6,344 nucleotides of DNA. Source: Myxococcales bacterium. GTDB lineage: Bacteria > Myxococcota > Polyangia > Fen-1088. Made by a program: the position numbers and the translations under genes. Below, one piece after another: positions 1 through 4,614 of the stretch. The notes under the pieces were generated by a model. That model ran no database searches. It worked only from the letters and a program-made list of their open reading frames with translations, and was not told the origin of the DNA. Location: the NCBI GenBank assembly GCA_003157315.1, contig PMJE01000414.1:1-6344 (forward strand), in the 5' to 3' direction. Position 1 is the stretch's first letter, and every line of letters starts with the position of its first letter.

Positions 1-69
1 GAAGAGTGACCGTATGACCCATTTAGCAGAGTTGTAATACACGCGGGGTGGCCGTGCAAGCCTAAGCTG

Positions 70-213
70 CTACCCCGCCCTGGGCAGCGCTCCCACGGCC
101 CAGTCGTAGTCGGGCCGCGTGCCATCCCGTTGGGGCAGGTTACTGTCCGGCCCAAGGTCGAGCCCGCGGTCGGTGGCCCACTCGTGCAGCGACTCGAGCA
201 CGGCTTCGACCAT
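70..213 (-). CDS. Small unrecognised ORF, 47 aa, possibly a 3' gene remnant
   Basis: This is a short reading frame with strongly GC-biased third positions, as expected of real coding sequence in this genome. It starts at an ATG at 213 and ends with TAG at 70-72. The product is acidic and Trp-containing (it begins MVEAVLESLHEW and has a DYDWAVGALP tail). I do not recognise a family. There is no clear Shine-Dalgarno sequence. The in-frame stop just upstream falls inside the left arm of the 12-bp inverted repeat (219-230), so the frame begins exactly where that repeat ends. It may therefore be the tail of a gene whose front was lost in a rearrangement, rather than an intact small gene. Bases 1-69 hold nothing I can name. 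Confidence 0.3.
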   Translation of the reverse strand: MVEAVLESLHEWATDRGLDLGPDSNLPQRDGTRPDYDWAVGALPRAG

Positions 214-250
214 TTGCCTCTGAATATGTCACTAGCGCTCCCACCAGCGC

Positions 251-528
251 TTATGGATGGAAGGGCGGCGCGTTCTTGGGCTTGTCCGTGACCTTGCCCG
301 CGCCTTTGCCGACAAATCCGATCTGACGGCCGGTCAGGGTCGGCATCAGGTTCTCGATCGCGGAGTACAGGGAAACGATACCTTTGCGATGAGCCTCGAT
401 GCTCTTGTCGTGAGCCGCGAACTTCAGGTCCATCTTTCGCTCCAGCTCGTCTACCTTCGCGGCGAGCTGGCGGTTCGTGGCAAGGATGCGCCGGAACCGC
501 ACGAAGGCCCGCACCGCGGGCGCGGTGC
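251..528 (-). pseudogene. C-terminal fragment of an ORF6N-domain protein
   Basis: From about base 528 downwards this frame encodes a stretch typical of the C-terminal half of ORF6N (KilA-N-like, phage and accessory) DNA-binding proteins. VRAFVRFRRILATNRQLAAK is followed by a heptad-like helical stretch (VDELERKMDLKF) and a short tail with RQIGFV. The ORF6N DNA-binding domain itself, normally the first ~90 residues, is absent. Upstream of the conserved part the frame runs without homology through the 3' end of the Cys-rich protein gene on the same strand in another frame. No start codon with a Shine-Dalgarno sequence precedes the conserved part. I read it as a truncated, non-functional remnant. 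Family assignment is from memory of the C-terminal signature; the loss of the N-terminus is seen directly. Confidence 0.7.
511..528. other. GC-rich hairpin downstream of the Cys-rich protein gene
   Basis: GCACCGC (511-517) and GCGGTGC (522-528) form a perfect 7-bp stem with a 4-nt loop. It lies 24 bases beyond the stop of the minus-strand gene ending at 552. It could serve that gene as a transcription or mRNA-stability barrier, but there is no T-run, so it is not a canonical intrinsic terminator. It also marks the breakpoint of the ORF6N homology. Confidence 0.35.
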
Positions 529-551
529 CTGAGACATATTCAGAAGCGCAC

Positions 552-1091
552 CTACAAAGCACAAAGCGTGACCTCGTCCTGGAAGACCCAGCGCCACCTA
601 TCAACCTGGGTCTCACTCGAGGTCTTAACCTGCATCACCCCGGTTGCTACCACCCGCTCTTCCTTGACAGGGACATTGCAGCACAGTCGCGACTCGTCTC
701 CGAAACAGCCCACGTTGGGGAGCGCGAGGCTTGAACCGTCTTCGACAATGAGGACGGCCTCCTTCGCGCCCTGGTTGCAGCAATGTTGGCGCCACGAAGG
801 AACACATCCCTTTACGGTGTAGAAGCCCTGCCCAAACTGCAGCCGCCCTGCAATGCTGTAGGTCATCTCGCTTCCGGGAGGTAGCGTGGCTGGTACGGGC
901 GGGGGCGAGGTCTTCATGTCGCGTGGGCAAGGTGGCAACGGGTTAGCGTCCTCGCAGTACCTATGGATACGGCATTCCCCAGCCCACATCAGGCCTAGCG
1001 ATAGACCGTTGTCAATGACACCCTCGTGCGAGCAAGACGCACCCGCGCTCAAACCGAAGATGACAAACGCCAGGGTCTTCGAGCGAGCCAT
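552..1091 (-). CDS. Cys-rich exported putative lipoprotein, 179 aa
   Basis: Function unknown. The ATG at 1091 gives an N-terminus with a basic n-region (ARSK), a hydrophobic stretch (residues 6-18) and a GASC lipobox-like site with Cys20, so the protein is probably lipidated or at least secreted. An in-frame ATG at 1175 would add 28 residues in front of the signal and is less likely; neither start has a good Shine-Dalgarno sequence. A Pro-rich linker (about 51-73) separates a short N-terminal region (C40, C46, C55) from a predicted beta-rich domain (76-177). That domain has seven cysteines, including CC pairs at 104/105 and 137/138, and the signatures HCCNQG and CFGDESRLCC followed by a VVATG strand. 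Eleven cysteines in total suggest disulfides in the envelope. It stands alone on its strand, downstream of the PIN remnant by about 270 bp. Confidence 0.72.
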   Translation of the reverse strand: MARSKTLAFVIFGLSAGASCSHEGVIDNGLSLGLMWAGECRIHRYCEDANPLPPCPRDMKTSPPPVPATLPPGSEMTYSIAGRLQFGQGFYTVKGCVPSWRQHCCNQGAKEAVLIVEDGSSLALPNVGCFGDESRLCCNVPVKEERVVATGVMQVKTSSETQVDRWRWVFQDEVTLCAL

Positions 1092-1359
1092 GCGCTGCCG
1101 ACACCGCCCCAAGGGCAGCGCAGTGCCCAGAAACAGGGGCGATGTCAGGAACGCCATGCCAGGAAGGGACCGCATCGGGTAGCCGGGGAGTTATTTTGCG
1201 AACTGGCGTGACGGAGGAAATCGGGGCGGGCTCGATTTGGTGAGTATGCGCCGGAATCCGGGGAGAGGGCGAATCGAAAGAAGCGCCTCTTGGGCTGGGC
1301 GGTCGCCGTGCCCGGTGGCGCCGCAGCAGGCTTGCGCCTCCGGGTGAATCGGCTCGCCT
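1092..1359. other. Intergenic stretch with no recognisable gene
   Basis: This lies between the PIN remnant and the Cys-rich protein gene, both on the minus strand. Open frames cross it, but their translations are Arg/Pro-rich and look like GC-bias artefacts. A CCGGA/TCCGG palindrome near 1252-1262 is the only visible structure. It probably carries the promoter of the downstream gene, but I could not pick out convincing -35/-10 boxes. Confidence 0.5.
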
Positions 1360-1719
1360 TCAGCCCGGCGGGCAGATGAGGGGAATCATCTCGCGGCGGT
1401 TGCGCCGGTAGATGCGGAAGTCCCTCCGATCGACCGTGATCACCGGGTGCTTGGGATGAAGCTCGCTCATCCGGATGAGACAAAGATCCGCGAAGTCGGG
1501 ATCGCGATCGGCGTAACGCGTGGCCAAGGTCTGCAGTTGCACCAGGTGCGCTGTGCAATCGAATCCGGGAAGCACCAGTCCATCGCGAACCATCGCAAGC
1601 ACAACCGAAACGCTGCGCAGGTGGAAGGCTGCCTCGGCCAGTACCGCTTCGCAGGTAAGAAGCGGTTCACTGACCTGTTCGGCCACCCCGACCGCCCAGT
1701 GATACGCTAGTGGCACCAT
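1360..1719 (-). pseudogene. N-terminally truncated PIN-domain (VapC-type) toxin
   Basis: The 119-aa frame from ATG 1719 matches the usual PIN-domain pattern from the second helix onward. YHWAV is followed by LLTCEAVLAEAAFHLR (acidic Glu29), then YADRDPDFADLCLIRMSE (Asp75 and Asp78), then VITVDRRDFRIYRRN (Asp97) and a terminal IPL. PIN ribonucleases normally begin with a beta strand carrying the first metal-binding Asp (VDTGPLVALLD type). Here that block is reduced to MVPLA joined directly to YHWAV, so Asp1 and about 15-20 residues are missing. Upstream frames do not restore it; they are antisense to the hydrolase gene. No antitoxin precedes it. It is most likely a dead toxin remnant, although an expressed, inactive PIN protein cannot be excluded. 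Confidence 0.72.
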
Positions 1720-2569
1720 GCATGTGGCACGGATGGAATGTCGCTTGAGCTGGGAGCAACGTCGCACAGGCCAGGTGCGGGCGCGGGTCTGGCTCGGTTT
1801 GGCTTTGTCCATGGCCGCAGGGTCGACGAGCTCTTGCAAGAGTCCTCTGACGGTCAGTGTCGGGAGCGATGCCGCGGAGGGAAGCAGTGGTCTGCGCGTC
1901 TTGTTCGTGGGGAACAGTCTGACCTATCAGAACGACCTGCCCCGCATGATCGCTGCCCTGGCGAAATCGCGTGGCCACGACATGCAGTACGAGGTCTATG
2001 CGCCGGGTGGCTATCGCCTATCCCAGCACGCCGCCGATGCCAAGCTGTTCGAGAAGATCGATCGGGGTTCGTGGGATGTGGTCGTGCTACAGGAGCAGAG
2101 TCAGATGCCCGCCGTCCCGAGAGATCGGCTGGAACGGGAGGTCTATCCCTTCGCCCGCATGCTGAGCCAGCGCGTCCGGGCCGCGTCACCCAAGGCGAAG
2201 ATCGCTTTCTATCAGACCATGGCCAAACGCAACGGCGATGCGCACTCTTTCCCGGACATTCCCGAGATGAGAACCTACGAAGGAATGCAGAGAAGGCTCA
2301 ATTCCGCCTACGCCGAGATGGCGAAGGACAACCGCGGCCTCTTGGTCCCGGTCGGGTTGGTCTGGAAGGAGGTTCGCACCACCCGCGCGGAGCTTGGCTT
2401 GTACGCCGATGACACTCACCCCAGCCCGGTCGGGAGCTACCTGGCCGCCTGTGTCTTCTATGCGGTGCTGTTCGAGAGCAGCCCAGTCGGAGCGGCGCAT
2501 CCGCCGAGCATCGACGACGCGACCGCCACCTTCCTGCAGACCATCACTTCTGCCGCACTGTCGAAGTAG
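1718..2569 (+). CDS. SGNH/GDSL hydrolase, lipoprotein-type signal
   Basis: Predicted esterase, lipase or acetylhydrolase of the SGNH fold, close to the DUF4886-like group. Residues 59-69 contain LRVLFVGNSLT with the nucleophile Ser67 (block I). Gly97/98 in YAPGGY fit block II. DVVVLQEQSQMP (120-131) is the characteristic third block of this subgroup. DDTHPS supplies the DxxH dyad, Asp231 and His234. Residues 21-40 (RAR, then a hydrophobic run, then STSSC) form a signal with a possible lipidated Cys40, so the enzyme probably acts in the envelope on a carbohydrate or acyl ester, substrate unknown. The start is uncertain: ATG 1718 gives 283 aa, but GTG 1775 gives a cleaner signal peptide; neither has a strong Shine-Dalgarno. 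The ATG at 1718 overlaps the start of the opposite-strand PIN remnant. Confidence 0.85.
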   Translation: MHVARMECRLSWEQRRTGQVRARVWLGLALSMAAGSTSSCKSPLTVSVGSDAAEGSSGLRVLFVGNSLTYQNDLPRMIAALAKSRGHDMQYEVYAPGGYRLSQHAADAKLFEKIDRGSWDVVVLQEQSQMPAVPRDRLEREVYPFARMLSQRVRAASPKAKIAFYQTMAKRNGDAHSFPDIPEMRTYEGMQRRLNSAYAEMAKDNRGLLVPVGLVWKEVRTTRAELGLYADDTHPSPVGSYLAACVFYAVLFESSPVGAAHPPSIDDATATFLQTITSAALSK

Positions 2570-2624
2570 GTAGAAAGTCGAGCCGACCACGGAGCCCACG
2601 AGCTCACCACCCGCATGGCGTACG

Positions 2625-2639
2625 CGCAGAGTTTCTGCG
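2625..2639. other. Small hairpin after the hydrolase gene
   Basis: CGCAGA and TCTGCG form a 6-bp stem around a 3-nt loop, 55 bases after the hydrolase stop. There is no T-run, so a terminator role is only a possibility. Just beyond it, CCCGGGCT is repeated twice in tandem (2643-2658). Confidence 0.25.
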
Positions 2640-2662
2640 ACGCCCGGGCTCCCGGGCTCCGC

Positions 2663-2697
2663 TTGACCCCGACGCGCGCAGGTGTCACTGTTACACC
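2663..2697 (+). promoter_or_regulatory. Toxin-antitoxin promoter and operator palindrome
   Basis: The 17 bases at 2681-2697 form a near-perfect palindrome (GGTGT, then AC/GT inner pairs, then ACACC), with one mismatched pair around the centre. It ends directly at the antitoxin ATG (2698). Phd/YefM-type antitoxins repress their own operon by binding such palindromes, so this is the obvious operator. A TTGACC at 2663-2668 could be the -35 box. A -10 at the usual spacing would fall inside the palindrome (about 2686-2691) but is poor. No Shine-Dalgarno lies in front of the ATG, so the transcript may be leaderless or nearly so. Confidence 0.6.
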
Positions 2698-2946
2698 ATG
2701 GCGATGAGCATCAGCATAAAGCAGCTTCATCAGACCACGGGCGAGTATGTGCGACAGGCCGCCCAGTCCAGTGTACCCATTCAGGTCACCGACCGGGGCA
2801 AACCCGTTGCCGTGCTCGCCAGCCCCGCCCTGCTGGTGCCCAGGCGCCGAGGCCGCACCCTGCTGGCCGAGTACAAGGCTCTGCTTTCCCGCAAGTCGTC
2901 GGGTAGCGTGCTTGCTGATCTGGACACAATCCGGGGCGACCGATGA
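2698..2946 (+). CDS. Phd/YefM-family antitoxin, 82 aa
   Basis: Antitoxin of a type II toxin-antitoxin pair. The N-terminal half has the Phd/YefM DNA-binding fold pattern: SISIKQLHQTTGEYVRQA (short strand and helix), then VPIQVTDRGKPVAVLAS (the hairpin with the conserved RGKPVAVL turn). The C-terminal half (about residues 50-82: RRRGRTLLAEYKALLSRK...LADLDTIRGDR) is basic to amphipathic and should be the toxin-neutralising tail. ATG 2698 abuts the operator palindrome; ATG 2704 is an alternative start that loses two residues. The stop codon overlaps the toxin start (ATGA, 2943-2946), so the two are translationally coupled, the normal arrangement for keeping antitoxin in excess. Family and partner fit well. 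Confidence 0.9.
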   Translation: MAMSISIKQLHQTTGEYVRQAAQSSVPIQVTDRGKPVAVLASPALLVPRRRGRTLLAEYKALLSRKSSGSVLADLDTIRGDR

Positions 2947-3371
2947 TAGCGTGCGACACCTCGGCGGTGGCCAAGTTCTACGTACCGGAAAAGGAATCAC
3001 GGTCCATTCGCCGGTTGCTTGAGCATGCGGATCAGGCTTGCGTGTCCGAGCTGGTGCGGCCCGAGATCATGGCGGTCTTCCATCGCCGCCTGCGCGAAGG
3101 GAGCTGGAAGCGGCGAGACTTTCTCGCGGCGGTGCGCCAGTTCCAGCACGACGACCTGGCCGGTTTCTGGACCTGGTTGCCCATCGATGGCTTCATTCTG
3201 AGGGCTGCCGCCGAGATCTTTGCCACGTTGCCTTCGGAGATCTTCCTGCGCTCATCGGACTGCATTCATTTGATCACGGCCTTGCATCACAACTTCACCG
3301 AGTTCCTCACATTCGACGCCCAGCAAACCCGAGCCGCCGCCGCGCTTGGCCTGACCACGGTGACAGGGTGA
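2943..3371 (+). CDS. vapC: PIN-domain toxin (VapC-type ribonuclease), 142 aa
   Basis: Toxin partner of the Phd-like antitoxin, expected to be a Mg2+-dependent endoribonuclease. All PIN acidic positions are present: Asp5 (MIACDTSAVAKFY), Glu41 (SELVRPEIMAVFHR), Asp106 (SSDCIHLITALHH) and Asp125 (FLTFDAQQ). The length is typical of the family (130-145 aa). It starts within the antitoxin stop codon (ATGA) and has no separate promoter. Unlike the PIN remnant at 1360-1719, it retains the N-terminal Asp1 block, and the two differ clearly in motif wording, so they are not recent duplicates. The RNA target (tRNA, rRNA or mRNA) cannot be told from sequence. Confidence 0.92.
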   Translation: MIACDTSAVAKFYVPEKESRSIRRLLEHADQACVSELVRPEIMAVFHRRLREGSWKRRDFLAAVRQFQHDDLAGFWTWLPIDGFILRAAAEIFATLPSEIFLRSSDCIHLITALHHNFTEFLTFDAQQTRAAAALGLTTVTG

Positions 3372-3468
3372 TGACCTGGACTATGCCTGGTCGAGCACTG
3401 GTTTGAGCCGCGTGCTACCTTTAGCGCTCGCGTGACCAGCGAGGAAAGCAGCCGGGGCAGCTATGGCA

Positions 3469-3510
3469 AATCATTCATGGCGTGAATGATTATCATTCAT
3501 GGCGTGAATG
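3469..3510. repeat. Nested palindromic direct repeats with Fur-like core
   Basis: ATCATTCATGGCGTGAATG occurs twice (3470-3488 and 3492-3510), a 22-bp period of about two helical turns. Each copy is itself an inverted repeat around TGGCG; the first has 9-bp arms (AATCATTCA and TGAATGATT, 3469-3491). The junction of the copies makes a third, perfect palindrome, TGAATGATTATCATTCA (3483-3499). Its AATGAT-N-ATCATT core equals that of the classical 19-bp Fur box; the outer bases do not match. It could be a regulator binding site or a recombination site. It sits in a convergent gap, downstream of the toxin gene and of the Gly-rich lipoprotein gene, which is odd for an operator. Confidence 0.7.
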
Positions 3511-3534
3511 CATGCGAGAGCGATGTCGGGGCCC

Positions 3535-3551
3535 CCAGAGCGTGACTCTGG
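3535..3551. other. Hairpin in the convergent gap
   Basis: CCAGAG (3535-3540) pairs with CTCTGG (3546-3551) around a 5-nt loop. It directly follows a GGGGCCCC palindrome (3528-3535). There is no T-run on either side. It may contribute to transcript ends from the flanking convergent genes. Otherwise the gap 3372-3627 shows no gene; the frames through it lack homology and coding character. Confidence 0.35.
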
Positions 3552-3617
3552 CTATGCGAATGGGTTCTCGAATCATGTTGCACCTAGGAAGCGTGCGCCC
3601 GAAGACATTACCTCAGG

Positions 3618-3635
3618 GCGTCTCTCATCAGACGC
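3618..3635. other. Hairpin spanning the stop of the Gly-rich lipoprotein gene
   Basis: GCGTCT (3618-3623) and AGACGC (3630-3635) form a perfect 6-bp stem with a 6-nt loop that includes the TGA stop (3628-3630) of the minus-strand gene. There is no T-run after it, so I do not call it an intrinsic terminator. Confidence 0.3.
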
Positions 3636-4614
3636 TTGTGCAGACACACAGGATGTCCACCCAGGGATCCATGTCCCCGTGTGTGGCGTCATTGCAATTC
3701 CAATCACAAATCTGCTGCTTGCACGGTGAATTAATTGATGGGTCAACTACGGGCGACCACAAGTTCAAGGGGGAGTTTGGTTTCGCGCAAACGAAGCCAG
3801 CGGACGTGGAGAACGCTGGATCAGTCGCGACGCAAACCATCATATCTTTGTACTGCCGTCCCAAATCCGAATTGACAGCGTACGTATTGTCGAACGTAGT
3901 CATGCAGCTCTGCTCGCACACAGCTTCTGTGGTGGAGCACCCGGACAACCCACTGGCAAGGCCGCAGTTATGTGTGCACGCTTGGGCCAATGTCATTGTG
4001 GACGTTCCGGTTGTCCCGCCGGCAGCCGTATGACCACCAGTTGAGATTACGCCTCCGGTTGTTGCCGAACCGCCTGAGGCGGGAACGCCGCCCGAAGTGG
4101 TCACACCGCCGGTTGTTCTCGTGTCGCCTGAGCTGCTCGTACCGCCTGAACTGGTAATACCCCCAGTGGTTGTCGTGCCGCCAGAACTGGTCGTGCCGCC
4201 TGTGCCACCTGTTCGACTGCCCCCAACTCCTGAACCGCCGCTGGCCAAGCTGCCGCCGATACCGCCATCGAGACCAATGCCACCTGAGCCGCCGCCACCG
4301 GCACCACCCACGCTGTTGCCCCCTGAGCCGCCCGCGCCACTGCTAGTCCGGCCGGTCCCACTGCTGCCCCCCGAGTCACCCATGCCGCCGGTTCCCCCGG
4401 TTCCGACCGGTACGTTGGAGCTTGAACCTCCCGTACCGCTGCTGCTTGCATCGTGGTTCGCAATGCCGCTCCAGCAACGATTGTCGGATATCCGGCAGGC
4501 GTAGCCCGAAGGACAGCCCTTGTCGCAGGGAAGTGTTCCGTCCTTGGGATGCGGGTTGAAGCCGCAGCTTGAGACCAAGGCAAGGAGGCCGACAACAACG
4601 AAAGAACCGCGCAT
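3628..4614 (-). CDS. Gly/Ser/Thr-rich putative lipoprotein, Cys-rich ends, 328 aa
   Basis: Predicted surface or outer-membrane lipoprotein of unknown function. Residues 1-17 (MRGSFVVVGLLALVSSC) are a lipoprotein signal with a good lipobox and Cys17. A short Cys motif follows (C30, C34, C40, C47-W48), of the CDKGCPSGYACR type common in myxobacterial lipoproteins. Residues ~58-205 are a low-complexity Gly/Ser/Thr linker, ending in ten perfect-length hexapeptides xxx[S/T]GG (141-200, one GG changed to GD). The C-terminal ~123 residues hold 12 cysteines, probably a disulfide-bonded domain. The ATG at 4614 shares its A with the TGA of the upstream TPR gene (TGATG), and AGGGG lies 8 bases ahead, so the two genes form a translationally coupled operon. 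An upstream in-frame ATG (4764) lies inside the TPR gene and is rejected. Confidence 0.83.
   Translation of the reverse strand: MRGSFVVVGLLALVSSCGFNPHPKDGTLPCDKGCPSGYACRISDNRCWSGIANHDASSSGTGGSSSNVPVGTGGTGGMGDSGGSSGTGRTSSGAGGSGGNSVGGAGGGGSGGIGLDGGIGGSLASGGSGVGGSRTGGTGGTTSSGGTTTTGGITSSGGTSSSGDTRTTGGVTTSGGVPASGGSATTGGVISTGGHTAAGGTTGTSTMTLAQACTHNCGLASGLSGCSTTEAVCEQSCMTTFDNTYAVNSDLGRQYKDMMVCVATDPAFSTSAGFVCAKPNSPLNLWSPVVDPSINSPCKQQICDWNCNDATHGDMDPWVDILCVCTSV
4015..4194 (-). repeat. 18-bp tandem repeat coding for hexapeptides
   Basis: Ten 18-bp units on the minus strand encode the xxx[S/T]GG hexapeptides of the Gly-rich lipoprotein linker. The units keep the GGCGG-type core (seen as CCGCC on the plus strand) while the other positions vary. 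The copies have diverged, so the array is old, but unit loss or gain would stay in frame and only change linker length. Confidence 0.75.

Larger units (their letters stand above)
219..544. repeat. 12-bp inverted repeat bracketing the ORF6N fragment
   Basis: TCTGAATATGTC at 219-230 recurs as its exact reverse complement GACATATTCAGA at 533-544. Extending each arm outward by three bases gives 14 of 15 matches. The roughly 300 bp between the arms contain the ORF6N-like fragment and little else. This could be a recombination footprint, such as a small inversion or the ends of a decayed element. One 12-bp inverted match somewhere in 6 kb is expected by chance, so the coincidence with the fragment edges is the only real support. 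Confidence 0.45.

Noticed and set aside
1145..1558. 137-aa minus-strand frame across the gap and PIN remnant
   Set aside because: It overlaps the PIN frame in another register. The Arg/Pro/His-rich composition lacks domain signatures.
1738..2412. 224-aa plus-strand frame inside the hydrolase gene
   Set aside because: It overlaps the SGNH hydrolase in another frame. The Arg/Gly-rich, motif-free translation is typical of GC-bias artefacts.
3535..3551. Intrinsic terminator for the toxin gene
   Set aside because: The stem is sound but no T-run follows on either strand, and it lies about 165 bases after the toxin stop.
3482..4033. Long plus-strand frame (183 aa) beginning inside the nested repeat
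   Set aside because: Most of it is antisense to the Gly-rich lipoprotein's conserved Cys-rich domain, it has no Shine-Dalgarno, and the translation resembles no family.
4097..4504. Pro-rich plus-strand frame (VVPPELV repeats)
   Set aside because: It is the complement of the Gly-rich hexapeptide linker; the minus-strand frame has the lipobox and coupling to the upstream gene.
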